DNA of 64,000 nucleotides, taken from NCBI RefSeq assembly GCF_033807575.1, contig NC_084716.1, positions 6,696,001 through 6,760,000 of the forward strand, in the 5' to 3' direction. Positions within the stretch are counted from its first letter, which is position 1. Each line of letters begins with the position of its first letter. Below, piece by piece: positions 1-9,681 of the stretch. The notes beneath the pieces were generated by a model. The model was not told the DNA's origin. It saw only the letters and a program-made list of their open reading frames with translations, and did not search any database. Made by a program: the position numbers and the translations under genes. The stretch is from Cydia pomonella. Lineage: Eukaryota > Arthropoda > Insecta > Lepidoptera > Tortricidae.

Positions 1-1221
1 AGTGGAAAAGGGTATCTTATGAATAACGGATTACTCTATCGTCATTCACCTTACTCCGATTCAGAGGATGCTCAATTGGTGGTACCCGAACACGAGTGGG
101 CAAACACACTCTGTGCTTACCACGATGACCCTTTGGCTGGACATTACGGTGTAGAGAAGACTCTCGAAAGAATCACAAAAAGATATTTCTGGAAGGGGAT
201 GCGAAAATACGTCGAAAGTTATGTAAAACAATGTGTACCCTGCCAGCGCTATAAACCAAGCAATCAAAAACCAGCTGGCTTGTTACAGACAACAGCCATG
301 AATAAAAGGTTCGAGGTCATCTCATTTGACCTGTTCGGACCTCTGCCTTCATCACCACAAGGGAAAACATGGATATTCATTGTTGAAGATGTGGCCACCC
401 GTTGGGTCGAGCTGTTCGCCCTGCAGACCGCAACCGCGGAGAACTGTGCAGAGATACTAATCAACGAGATATTTCTTAGATTCGGTGTGCCCAGACGTGT
501 CATCAGTGACAACGGGCCACAGTTTGTAAGCGCTGTACTACAGCAGGTGACGTACTGTCTGCGAATAAAACACTCGTTCACACCAGTATACCACCCAGAA
601 GCGAATCCAGTGGAACGTCGTAATCGTGACTTGAAGACTCAACTGGCTATACTAGTAGAGGAAGACCACAGTAACTGGCCTGACAAGTTGCCGAGCTTTC
701 GGTTTGCGATGAATACCGCGCAGTGCTCGTCCACAGGCCGTACTCCTACCTACCTCACCTACGGCAGAGAGTTGAGAACGCCTTCTGATAACGAACACGA
801 TTTCCGAGAAATAGTGCTTTCCGAGAATTTTGTACCTAAAATCACTCCCAAACTGCTTCAGATCTCGGACACTGAAACAGGTACGAGAGGTACAGGAACT
901 GAAAGAAGAGGCACGCAAGGAATATGTGGCCAAACTACATCCTGTAAGTAGTGCGTCCCGTGGATACAGTGCCAAATTTGCGCCGCGCCGAGACGGACCT
1001 TACGTGATCATCAAGCGATGCGGTCCAGCCTCCTACCAGATCGCCAATCCGGAGCAAATCGAAACTCCGATGGGCACGTACCATACATCCGCGTTAGAGC
1101 CTTAAAGGGGACCGAGGACACCTTACCCAGTCCTGTACAACCACTGCGAAGGAGAGGACGTCCTCAAAAATCTACCGTTTTCGTCGCCAAACGAGGAAGG
1201 GGCCGACCAAAGAAGCACTAA
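1..1221 (+). pseudogene. Ty3/gypsy pol fragment: integrase, two frameshifts
   Basis: The C-terminal part of a retrotransposon pol protein, already open at the window edge. An HHCC zinc-binding segment comes first (H-Y-G-V-E near base 144, C-V-P-C near 235). The DDE core follows, with Asp in F-D-L-F-G-P, Asp in S-D-N-G-P-Q-F and Glu in N-P-V-E-R. Integrase inserts the element's cDNA into chromosomes. The frame shifts near 870-890; the GPY/F-type segment (R-R-D-G-P-Y) lies in the second frame, ending at 1105. It shifts back near 1095 into a basic tail with two AT-hook-like motifs (R-R-G-R-P, R-G-R-P-K-K) ending at 1221. The two shifts make it a pseudogene. Protease, reverse transcriptase and gag lie outside the window, if they exist. 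Confidence 0.88.
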
Positions 1222-1255
1222 AATGTTACAGTTCCGTGGTCGAGTCGCCCTACGA

Positions 1256-1560
1256 AACTGAGGGGGAGATTGTAACATAGCCCCACTTCCAATACGGACA
1301 GTTAACCCAATTTCTGACTAGATGGCGGTGGCATCGAGATAGAACGCGCAAGCATTAAGCTCAGGACACACGGCGACACTTTACATTAGACACTCAATGT
1401 ATACATCGAATGTCTGTGTGTGTCCACTGCCGCGACACTTAGTTGCAGTTGTTGTGGCAATGTCGGTCAGTGTCTGTGTTGCAGCCGTGGAGACAGGTCG
1501 TGTGCAGTGTCCGACACAAGTGTCGCGAATTTCGAACCTGCGCGAAATTTTTAGCTAGAT
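1256..1560 (+). repeat. Polypurine tract and 3' LTR of the gypsy element
   Basis: A purine run (AGGGGGAGA, 1261-1269) lies just downstream of the pol frame. A sequence starting TGTAACATAGCCCC follows at 1271, the expected order of polypurine tract then 3' LTR with its TG start. The right boundary is not visible, because no second LTR is in the window to compare. I place it before the next element's reading frame at 1565; the end is a guess. Confidence 0.6.
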
Positions 1561-1564
1561 CAAT

Positions 1565-1906
1565 ATGGCGTCACTTGCATGGTCTGCAGAGGACATAAAA
1601 TTATTGATTTTATATTATGAAGGCTTGCCAGAACTATGGCAAATATCAAATAGCGATTATAAAAATCGAATTAAAAAGACAGCGGCAATAGAATGTTTGG
1701 CGGAACGATTTAATACTACTGCTGTAGAAATAAATAGAAAACTGCACAATTTGCGGACTCAATTTAATAATGAATTAAGAAAACTAAAGAAAAAGAAGAG
1801 CGGACAGGGCACAGATGAAAATTATGTAAGCAAGTGGGAGTATTTCTCAAGTTTAATGTTTTTAACCCCGAACGTCGAACCAGCAAGTGAAACACAAGGA
1901 AGTTTA
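1565..1906 (+). CDS. MADF-domain protein, first exon (Harbinger copy 1)
   Basis: An ATG-started open exon of exactly 114 codons, ending at a GTGAGT splice donor at 1907. The protein has the MADF pattern: an acidic/hydrophobic start (W-S-A-E-D-I-K-L-L-I), Y-K-N-R-I-K-K, then the basic helix N-R-K-L-H-N-L-R-T-Q-F and a Lys-rich stretch. MADF proteins bind DNA. In PIF/Harbinger transposons such a partner is thought to bring the transposase to the nucleus and to the element ends. The transposase remnant lies next to it on the opposite strand, inside what would be this gene's intron. The second exon with the BESS motif is missing here. Confidence 0.75.
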
Positions 1907-1924
1907 GTGAGTTCTTTATTAATT

Positions 1925-2476
1925 TTAACTTATATATCTGTACTGCCAGCTAACTTCACCTTCAGGAGATACAAAATATTCTTTATATTCTTCACGAATT
2001 TCTTTACTTAAATTGGACATGTTAGGTGCCAGTGGCCTTTCTGAAAACAGTACACTATCCGGAAGGGCATCTGATCTCCAACTACCAGGAATCAATACAC
2101 CATCAATTTCCTCATCGAAAGTGCCTTGTCGTGCATATAAATGTCTCGAATTCCGATCTAAGAGGAAATTATGCAACACGCAGGTTGCACTTACAATTTT
2201 TGTAACCTTTTCAGGACATAGTTCTATAGGCTTCCTTAATATCCTAAATCTGTTTGCGAGTATGCCAAACGCATTTTCCACTACGCGTCGAGCCCTCGAC
2301 AATCTGTAGTTATAAACACGATTGGGACCTGGTTGATTGCGAAAAGGATAAGGTTTCATAAGATAGGGCTTTAGTGGAAAAGCATCATCAGCAATAATGA
2401 CATGAGGCACATTTTTGATTCTACCAGGAAGTGGCTGTGGTGGTGGTATATTAAGTGTTCCCTCGCTTAAAGCCAT
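1925..2476 (-). pseudogene. Harbinger transposase, C-terminal half (copy 1)
   Basis: A DDE transposase fragment of the PIF/Harbinger (HARBI1) family. Visible are P-P-P-Q-P-L-P-G-R, the D-D-A-F-P-L segment, N-Y-R-L-S-R-A-R-R, the catalytic-Glu block V-E-N-A-F-G-I-L, and the closing V-L-H-N-F-L. The stop is at 1925-1927. On the N-terminal side homology ends abruptly near 2474, and a stop codon lies just upstream, so the catalytic first Asp and the HTH region are deleted. The apparent Met start is internal to the family and not a real start. Non-functional remnant. Confidence 0.85.
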
Positions 2477-2589
2477 TTGTTAACGCATCAGCGGTCAAAC
2501 CAGTTCCGGAGGGGTGAGGACTGCGGAGTATGACGTCACAAGCGCGGCGACCACTCACCGCGCAAACCACACACGGCTCTCAACTACCG

Positions 2590-2830
2590 CCTCATACATA
2601 CCTATCATAAATACCTAAATCATTGTAAAATATGAAATTAAAATAAGTAAACGTGAAGCAGGAGTTTTCTTGAAGAGTCAACCCCTCAGCTGAGCTGTTC
2701 GTCAATAACAGCTCCGACAAGTGGCGACCGTGACAGGACTGTACCAATGTCCACGTACCATAATCTAAAGGGAGATCGACGGGCGAGCGGAATATTCCAG
2801 ACGGATTGCCACAGTTGCACCTGCATCCAG
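2590..2830 (+). repeat. BEL/Pao 5' LTR end, primer-binding site and leader
   Basis: A TGGCGACCGTGACAGG motif at about 2722-2737 is the form of primer-binding site seen in insect BEL/Pao elements. It follows a stretch ending CCGACA that would be the 5' LTR terminus. The leader after it (about 2740-3000) has no long frame. The LTR's left boundary cannot be set. The matching integrase end lies at 4396-5207, so most of gag, protease and reverse transcriptase is gone. Confidence 0.55.
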
Positions 2831-3317
2831 TGATCGTCATCGCAATTATACAGGAAAGTAGCCCATCCTATATTTTCCTTAACACCTGTGATCCATTCCC
2901 CTTAATTTGTGTGAATATAGTGCTCAGCCCTCAGTTTTGTCTAGACCTTGAAGTGCTCATAATTCGTGATAAAATAATAATTAATCAGTGCTATAGCTAT
3001 CAAAATCGCTGCTTATTCGTTACTGTGCATAAAGTTAAGAAAAGCCTACTTGCATAGTAAATATTTAATGCCCCACTATAATTCTTACTTAATTAAATAT
3101 AAATTTAATTAATATTGATGATTTTCTTGAACGCCGCGGTTATACGGCATTTATCCAGTTATAAGCTATATAATCGCATCTTATATAGCAAGTTTAGCGG
3201 TCAAAGCGCCATTATACATATTTTGTCGGACATATTTTAGGGTTCGTTAGAGTTTCTGAAAAAACCTTTTTACAGATTTTAGTATTTTATTTCTAGAGAC
3301 AAGTAGCACCGTGAAAT

Positions 3318-3692
3318 ATGGTAATTGTAGCTGATGTGGACTGTTTTTTAAGAAAAGAAGATCAATTGTGGAGTGATACTGATGTACAGTGGCCTTGGAG
3401 CGAGACTCATTTCATTTTGTCTTCGATGTGTATTGGATGCGGATACTCAACGTCCCCGTTGACAATTGATCCCACACATTTTATTATATCGGACAATAAT
3501 AAAAAAAATCTACACGACACCATTTTTTTCTGGTGCCCAAACTGTTCAGAGTACGCTATATATGATCACTATCCATTAGAGGAATGTGAGTTTTGTGTGA
3601 ATACTGACAATACTGACAACACGGAGAATCAAGTCAACACAGTTCTTACTTTAAAAATAAATATTTCAGAAATCTTTTGTTTCGGTCTTTAG
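3318..3692 (+). CDS. Unrecognised 124-aa Cys-rich ORF
   Basis: Starts at an ATG in a fair context (gaaatATGG). It has paired cysteines (M-C-I-G-C-G near residue 37, W-C-P-N-C-S near residue 73, E-E-C-E-F-C near residue 89), as in a small zinc-binding fold, then an Asn/Thr-rich tail. I do not recognise the family. The stop codon TAG is followed at once by GTAAGT, a strong splice donor. Either the stop sits at the last codon of an exon, or the frame is a piece of a longer spliced gene. It lies between the two halves of a BEL/Pao remnant. Coding status is uncertain. Confidence 0.35.
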   Translation: MVIVADVDCFLRKEDQLWSDTDVQWPWSETHFILSSMCIGCGYSTSPLTIDPTHFIISDNNKKNLHDTIFFWCPNCSEYAIYDHYPLEECEFCVNTDNTDNTENQVNTVLTLKINISEIFCFGL

Positions 3693-3889
3693 GTAAGTTT
3701 ATTTATAATCAGTCCGTAACACAACAAGAAAAACTTCAAAAAATATTTTAATGAATCCGAAAACGGAGTATAACCTGCGGGTATTTTGAAATACGACGCC
3801 GTACAATTTTGCCGAAAAGGTTTACAATCTATGATGCCGGCGGTCAATGCCACTGCGTGTGCGATAGAGATAGGTACTGCTGTGCAATT

Positions 3890-4042
3890 GTAATGTAGGT
3901 ACTGCCTCTCGCTCTCACCTGAGTACGCCGCGCCGCCGCCGCCTCGCTCGTCTCAGTGTTGGTCAGTGCTGTGTGGTGCAGTGTAGAGTAACGTGGTTTT
4001 GTTTATAAATAGTGTTTAGGCATAGACGAGTAAGCAGGTATG
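3890..4042 (+). promoter_or_regulatory. Possible promoter / 5' non-coding exon with splice donor
   Basis: A GC-rich stretch with (CGC)n and CGCTCG runs stands out from AT-rich surroundings. It is followed by TCAGTGTT and TCAGTGCT (initiator-like) and by AGCAG|GTATG, a good donor near 4037. This is how an insect TATA-less promoter with a short first exon can look. No downstream acceptor or coding exon could be tied to it, so it may be transposon leader sequence. Confidence 0.25.
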
Positions 4043-4395
4043 TTGAACGGCTGTTGTTGTTATTTGTGAAATTTGCTATAAAAGTAAGCCACACTTTTTA
4101 TAAATAATCTCATTATTAATCTTTTAGTGGTTATAAAAATATTACATTTTATACCCGTGTTTGCGGTCGCGCAAGTAAAATGCATTCGGTCCAGTCCATC
4201 GTTGATATTGTAAAATGTGTAATAAATCTAGTGCCCAGATTTATTATTTTGATTTTTGTAATTTATAAAGACAACACCTATACTTCCTACGTACTTAAAG
4301 TAATAATGTAGCTTTTGGCTTATCTAGGACTACCCAAGTACACCTGTGTCTGCTAAAATTAATACAGTGTAATAATGTAAAAAAAACATGAATCA

Positions 4396-5207
4396 GTTCT
4401 GTTGCTGTTCACCTGTATGACGTCGAGAGCCATACATTTGGAAGTGGTCGCCTCGCTGAGCACCGACTCTGCCATCAACGCACTACGCCGCTTTATCGCT
4501 CGGCGCGGGTGCCCCACGGAGATAGGGAGCGACAACGGGACAGCCTTCAGAGGAGCCCATCGCGAGCTGACAGAAGCCACCCGGGACGCTGTTTCCTCCC
4601 CCCCTCCGCACCATTTATGGCGGGCGTATGGGAACGTATGGTGCGCACGGTAAAGGAAGCCATGAGGGCCACACTGCACGAGAAGTACCCGAGCGACGAG
4701 ACCCTACATACGCTACTGGCAGAAGTGGAGACGACAGTCAACTCGAGGCCATTGACCTATGTGACCGTGACCCCAGATGACCCGCCCGCGCTGACCCCGA
4801 ATATGATATTGCTCGGGCCCGATTGCTACTCGCCCGCGCCCGGCACCTTCGAGGAGAGTGACGTGAACGCGCGACAACACTGGAGTCGCGCCCAACAGCT
4901 GGCCGATACCTTCTGGCAGCGATGGGTCCGCGAGTACACGCCGCTACTCCAACACCGGCGGGAGCCCCACAGTACCGGAGTCAGCCCGGCCATCGGCGAC
5001 GTCGTCATAATATGCGACTCCAACCTCCCCCACAACACATGGCCGCGCGGCACGATAACGAAGACGTATCCGGGCAAGGACGGCGCAGTACGAGTCGTGG
5101 ACGTCACCACCAGCAGGGGCCACGTCCTGAGGCGGCCGACCAAGAAGATCGTCGTGCTACCAGTAAGATCGCAAGACGACGGCGGGAGAAATGTACACGA
5201 CGAGTAA
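4396..5207 (+). pseudogene. BEL/Pao integrase and C-terminal domain, one frameshift
   Basis: Begins in mid-integrase with the BEL/Pao block T-C-M-T-S-R-A-I-H-L-E, then S-D-N-G-T (catalytic Asp). After a frameshift near 4605 it continues with A-G-V-W-E-R-M-V and N-S-R-P-L-T, and ends with the C-terminal domain usual in this family (W-P-R-G-T-I near 5040, stop 5205-5207). The sequence is strikingly GC-rich compared with its neighbours. No complete 3' LTR follows: the tandem repeat array starts at about 5229. Old, dead copy. Confidence 0.85.
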
Positions 5208-5228
5208 ATAGTTAGCAAAATGTAAAGA

Positions 5229-5640
5229 ACATGACATAAAGAATTGAATTTGAAGTAAAGAGTTTCTGTGTTTAAGCGCTAACGTATCACAACGTTCACG
5301 CTCCGGCAACAGAGCGCCTTCACGAAGGACCACTTTAGCCCAGCTAGAGGCCCTACTTGACTTTATGGAAGATCCTGCGCGAAAGTGGTTCGCTAGGGGA
5401 TCCCACAGCGGTGGCATCCATGCCAGGGATACATCAGCTCAACTGTGGGATCAAATATCACGTTTGCTGAAGAGTATGGATGGAGCAACAAAAAGTGTGA
5501 AGGAATGGAGCAAGATATGCATTTAAATTTGTATGGGACCTATACAATACATAGGAGATTATGCTTGGATACTTATTTTTATCAGGGTTATCTTTTCATT
5601 TCTGTATATATAGTAAGTAAATAAATATTCTTTATTGTGC
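5229..5640 (+). repeat. Repeat unit A carrying a NAIF1/Myb-SANT-like exon
   Basis: First of three near-identical ~410-bp segments. The exon runs about 5277-5514, after a pyrimidine-rich CTGTGTTTAAG acceptor. It encodes Q-L-E-A-L-L-D-F-M-E, S-A-Q-L-W-D-Q-I, G-A-T-K-S-V-K-E-W-S-K, the start of the Myb/SANT-like domain of NAIF1-type proteins. In this copy the donor reads AAG|ATATGC instead of GTATGC, so it has lost its 5' splice site. At the codon before A-T-K it keeps Gly, the residue I would expect from the family. Confidence 0.7.
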
Positions 5641-6026
5641 ACCATACAGTTACAAAGTAAAGTTGGACCACCCTATTCGATAATTATGTATTTTGTCAAT
5701 GTAGTTTTTATAAATTCTTCTAAACAGTAGAGCCATACATCTATTCAGTTTTAAGCTATGCTCGCGAGGTCTACAGCTCACATAGATAGCTACTAGTATA
5801 TTTTTTTCTAAACTGAATAGTTTGCGCGGGAGACACTTCCAAAGTGAAAAAATATGTGTCCCCCCCCCCTGTAACTTCTAAAATAACAGAATGAAAAGAA
5901 AAATCTAAAAAAATATATGATATACATTACCATGCAAACTTCCACCGAAAATTGGTTTGAACGAGATCTAGTAAGTAGTTTTTTTAATACGTCATAAATG
6001 GTACGGAACCCTTCATGGGCGTGTCC
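5640..6026 (-). repeat. Lepidopteran GTTCCGT-family repeat, partial
   Basis: Separates exon copies A and B. Read on the minus strand it contains the 'gcggctaagtgcgagtcgga' head (overlapping unit B), AAGGGTTCCGTACC, a run of G near 5864, and the GTGTCTC(C/T)CGCGC segment. All of these recur at 44745-45800 on the plus strand. A widespread non-autonomous repeat of moths; its class is not settled by what I can see. Confidence 0.6.
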
Positions 6027-6618
6027 GACTCGCACTTAGCCGCTTTTTTTTTGGTGTTGAATTACGTCTGCGCGAAATTCAAGTTCAACGGTAGTCTTCT
6101 AAGTCTTCTTCAACTTTGAGGCATTCATTACTCATTAGTGCAGCAGTTTGTTTTATTTTTCAAACAATTATTTAATTTTAATAATGAGCAAGTAAGTGAT
6201 TTAATAAGAAATGACATAAAGAATTGAATTTGAAGTAAAGAGTTTCTGTGTTTAAGCGCTAACGTATCACAACGTTCACGCTCCGGCAACAGAGCGCCTT
6301 CACGAAGGACCACTTTGGCCCAGCTAGAGGCCCTACTTGACTTTATGGAAGATCCTGCGCGAAAGTGGTTCGCTAGGGGATCCCACAGCGGTGGCATCCA
6401 TGCCAGGGATACATCAGCTCAATTGTGGGATCAAATATCACGTTTGCTGAAGAGTATGGATGTAGCAACAAAAAGTGTAAAGGAATGGAGCAAGGTATGC
6501 ATTTGAATTTGTATGGGACCTATACAATGCATAGGAGATTATGCTTGGATACTTATTTTTATCAGGGTTATCTTTTCATTTCTGTATATATAGTAAGTAA
6601 ATAAATATTTTTTATTGT
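6027..6618 (+). repeat. Tandem unit B (592 bp) with the NAIF1-like exon
   Basis: Second copy. It starts with TCCGACTCGCACTTAGCCGC, taken from the neighbouring lepidopteran repeat, so that insertion came before this duplication. The exon is about 6257-6494 with an intact GTATGC donor at 6495. Its frame is open from 6234 to the donor. The variant codon here is Val (M-D-V-A-T-K). No ATG fits the frame, so an upstream exon is needed. Confidence 0.7.
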
Positions 6619-7215
6619 CCGACTCGCACTTAGCCGCTTTTTTTTGGTGTTGAATTACGTCTGCGCGAAATTCAAGTTCAACGGTAGTCTTCTAAGTCTT
6701 CTTCAACTTTGAGGCATTCATTACTCATTAGTGCAGCAGTTTGTTTTATTTTTCAAACAATTATTTAATTTTAATAATGAGCAAGTAGTGATTTAATAAG
6801 AAATGACATAAAGAATTGAATTTGAAGTAAAGAGTTTCTGTGTTTAAGCGCTAACGTATCACAACGTTCACGCTCCGGCAACAGAGCGCCTTCACGAAGG
6901 ACCACTTTAGCCCAGCCAGAGGCCCTACTTGACTTTATGGAAGATCCTGCGCGAAAGTGGTTCGCTAGGGGATCCCACAGCGGTGGCATCCATGCCAGGG
7001 ATACATCAGCTCAACTGTGGGATCAAATATCACGTTTGCTGAAGAGTATGGATAGAGCAACAAAAAGTGTAAAGGAATGGAGCAAGGTATGCATTTAAAT
7101 TTGTATGGGACCTATACAATACATAGGAGATTATGCTTGGATACTTATTTTTATCAGGGTTATCTTTTCTATTCTGTATATATAGTAAGTAAATAAATAT
7201 TCTTTATTGTGCACC
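6619..7215 (+). repeat. Tandem unit C with the NAIF1-like exon
   Basis: Third copy, directly abutting unit B and starting at the same repeat boundary. That identifies a head-to-tail duplication of a ~592-bp unit. The exon is about 6849-7086 with an intact GTATGC donor. Differences from B include Leu to Pro (Q-P-E-A-L-L) and Arg before A-T-K. This copy is nearest to the next exon at 7772. Confidence 0.7.
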
Positions 7216-7771
7216 ATACAGTTAAAAAGACACAGGAAACGAAATACAGTTAAAAGGTAGGTAACAACAATAATAAAATTATTTATAGTGCACTACTAAA
7301 GAAAAGTTCATATTACAAACAAAGACAGGACTAATAATAGTAATAATTGGGTTAACTAACTTATGTGATGTTACTTTATTTTACAATACCTACTTTATTT
7401 CTTCTCTCTGGAATTCTGATAATATAAATTTGTAATAATATTATCTACTTACATACATAAAAATATTTGTCATTTAGTTTAGTTTAAGCGAACCTTCTTT
7501 GCATGGTTTGTTAATCAGACATTTGCATGGTTTGTTGGACATTTTTATATGTAAGAACTGTTTTTGTGTACTACAGTCAAAAGATTTAATTTGTGACCCA
7601 TTTCGTACCTAGTCACAGTGGCAATAGTATGAGGTCTCTAGCGACTTTCATGTTGTTTGTCACTGTGACAAGACCAGGTACGAAATGAGTCACAAATTAA
7701 ATCTTTTGTACATTCTTGCAAATAAATAAATGATTTAATTATTTATATTATAACATTAATATTTGTTTCAG

Positions 7772-7966
7772 CATTGGAGTAATATGAAAAATGCCCTCAA
7801 AACTAAAATACGAGCTATAAATAACTCTTTTAGAGGTACAGGTGGAGGATCTCCAAAAGGAGGAGAAATTATCCCTATAGAGTTGAGGATGCAGGCTATA
7901 CTTGGGTCACAATTTGCCTCCAGATTGCCTGATGTGGCTATTAGCCCAGGTACACCTGAAGAAGAT
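7772..7966 (+). CDS. NAIF1/Myb-SANT-like protein, next exon
   Basis: A 65-codon exon bounded by TTTGTTTCAG and a GTGAGT donor. It begins H-W-S-N-M-K-N-A-L-K and carries R-G-T-G-G-G-S-P, the invariant block of NAIF1-like Myb/SANT domains, then a tail P-I-E-L-R-M-Q-A-I-L-G. It joins in phase 0 to the repeated exon (…E-W-S-K | H-W-S…). Such proteins are nuclear, bind DNA, and are often the accessory protein of Harbinger elements. No later exon or transposase for it was found within the window. Confidence 0.7.
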
Positions 7967-8639
7967 GTGAGTGGTCGTTGATTATCTAATATACGTTATT
8001 GGTAGCAATAAAGAAAACATATTTACCTGTATATATAGCTTATAAAAATGTATATAAAGTGTTCTTAGTAAGTATCGCAATACTTGTGTTAGGAGACCAT
8101 ACTGTTCCATATGCAAGTGTAGGAATACGACTAATACAAATACCTGAAAAAATTTGGATCACTATTGTAGTTTGGGACTACAATCCAAACGAAGTTGAGG
8201 TTGCTATAGAGCATCTCACCGGCAACCCCTACTGAATCATATGCTCATCATAGGCTTCCAACATAGGCTCCAACTTTTCCAGCAAATACAGGCTGGAATA
8301 TTATGTACTCATGATTTTATTCCCAAATAAGTAAATTTAGTCTTGTTCAATACCTTGAAGTTGCCAGGAAACTTGCAAATAAAGCCAACTTTTGGCATTG
8401 GTTTTAGCGTAGTATCAAGGGCTAAAATAAGCATAAGAATTATATGAATAGAATGCTCATGAAAAGTACAAAATCGTAATAAAGGTATAAATTTTGTACT
8501 CGTTAGTTTTGCAAAGAAAGAAAAATTACCTCAATAGGATCTAGCCCGGAGGTATATCATATCACTAATATCTTGACTAGGAGACATAATTGGAGAGATA
8601 TGACCAGATCTTGATTTATTGTAAATATAAATAGACATT

Positions 8640-9075
8640 GTTTTTTATTGTGCTTAAATTTTTGTACTACAAAAACCATTCCAAATTGTTTTAGTAAAGC
8701 AGGTTTTAGAAATAACGTGGTTGACGTCGTGTTGGAAGAAGAAGAACCCGAGATACTGCAGGGTTTTCCTGGATATTCTTCCATTGATGACAATGTAGCA
8801 CCGTACGAAATTCAATCAATTGAAATCTTATTGAGAATGTGAATAACACACAAAACGAGGCCCATATAAGTGATAATGATGAAGACGAAGATGAGTCAAC
8901 TCCGGTTTTGTCAAACGCCCAGGCATTATCAGCTATTAATGATTTAAGACGCTATGTTGCTTCTTTGGATGAAAGTGAAAACGCACTGCAAAAGTTGAAT
9001 TATGTTGAAAATCTTTTAATTGCTAATGCATCAAAATCTTTCTGTCAAACCAAAATAAGCGATTATTTTAAATAA
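8640..9075 (+). pseudogene. Tigger/pogo transposase, C-terminal end (fragment 1)
   Basis: Two frames joined by a frameshift near 8840 give the end of a pogo/Tigger transposase. They read N-C-F-S-K-A-G-F, a long acidic stretch, A-L-S-A-I-N-D-L-R-R-Y-V, and the closing T-K-I-S-D-Y-F-K followed by a stop at 9073-9075. The catalytic DDE domain is missing. A terminal inverted repeat followed by TA lies at 9185-9204, which suits this family's TA target site. Confidence 0.75.
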
Positions 9076-9175
9076 TGTATTGAATGTACATAATTTTTCA
9101 TTTCATACGTTCGTTTTATTTTCCCTATCCCGCATAATACGCTTTCTCGCTTAAGACGCGTTTTTGGTGGGGTCC

Positions 9176-9204
9176 CTGAAAAATCGTAAACGGGTTATAC
9201 TGTA
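9176..9204 (+). repeat. Tigger 3' terminal inverted repeat with TA
   Basis: CGTAAACGGGTTATACTG followed by TA, about 110 bp after the transposase stop. Pogo/Tigger elements end in short inverted repeats flanked by a TA duplication. The left end is not present. Confidence 0.55.
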
Positions 9205-9267
9205 TTTAGGTACATTGTGATTAATCAAATAAAACCTATGGATCTGGTTTGAAATAAAGAATATAGG

Positions 9268-9425
9268 GACCGTGCGCGTTGGAGGGTCTGCCATCTTGTG
9301 GCCTGAATCGGAACAATAAACATGTAAATTTACACGTCAAGTGTTTTCTTGTGTATAGTAGGTTCTGCCATCTTGTGGGCTACATCGGAACAATAAACAT
9401 CACATTTACGCCTCGCGCCAAAAAT
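9268..9425 (+). repeat. Two-copy direct repeat, GCCATCTTGTGG unit
   Basis: The segment GGTCTGCCATCTTGTGGCCTG…CGGAACAATAAACAT occurs at about 9283 and again at about 9361, roughly 80 bp apart, and is followed by TTTACGCCTCGCGCC. Non-coding tandem duplication inside the inverted arms. Confidence 0.6.
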
Positions 9426-9602
9426 CTCACGGCTTCTGTGCTGTCCCCTACAGTTCATGCCCGCTCCCTATATTATATCTATCTCTAAAATTATGTCTCC
9501 TAGTCAAGATATTAGTGATATGATATACCTCCTGGTGGGATCCCATTGAGGTAATTTTCTCTTTGCGAAATTGATAAATACGAAATGTATACTGTTAAAT
9601 AA

Positions 9603-9681
9603 AATGCCCTTACCGGGATTCGAACCCAGGACCATTGGCTTCATAGGCAGGGTCACTACCCACTAGGCCAGACCGGTCGTC
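9603..9681 (-). repeat. tRNA-derived SINE head, truncated
   Basis: On the minus strand it reads GGCCTAGTGGGTAGTGACC (A box) and GGTTCGAATCC (B box), the RNA polymerase III promoter of a tRNA. It ends GGTAAGGGCATTTT like the full copy at 11608. There is no 3' tail and no amino-acceptor pairing, so this is a SINE head and not a tRNA gene. Confidence 0.75.

Larger units (their letters stand above)
8513..9568. repeat. Long inverted arms around the Tigger fragment
   Basis: The stretch at about 8513-8590 recurs inverted at about 9490-9568. Shared landmarks are TTACCTCAATAGGATC / GGGATCCCATTGAGGTAA, GGTATATCATATCACTAA, and TCTTGACTAGGAGACAT. The arms are about 78 bp and enclose some 900 bp that includes the Tigger fragment. 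This is probably an independent foldback element or MITE that received the Tigger insertion. Confidence 0.6.

Noticed and set aside
64..975. Minus-strand frames opposite the gypsy integrase
   Set aside because: Shadows of the plus-strand pol gene, no motif of their own.
9603..9681. tRNA gene on the minus strand
   Set aside because: A and B boxes are present, but the acceptor stem does not pair and the same head with a LINE-like tail occurs at 11608, so it is a SINE.
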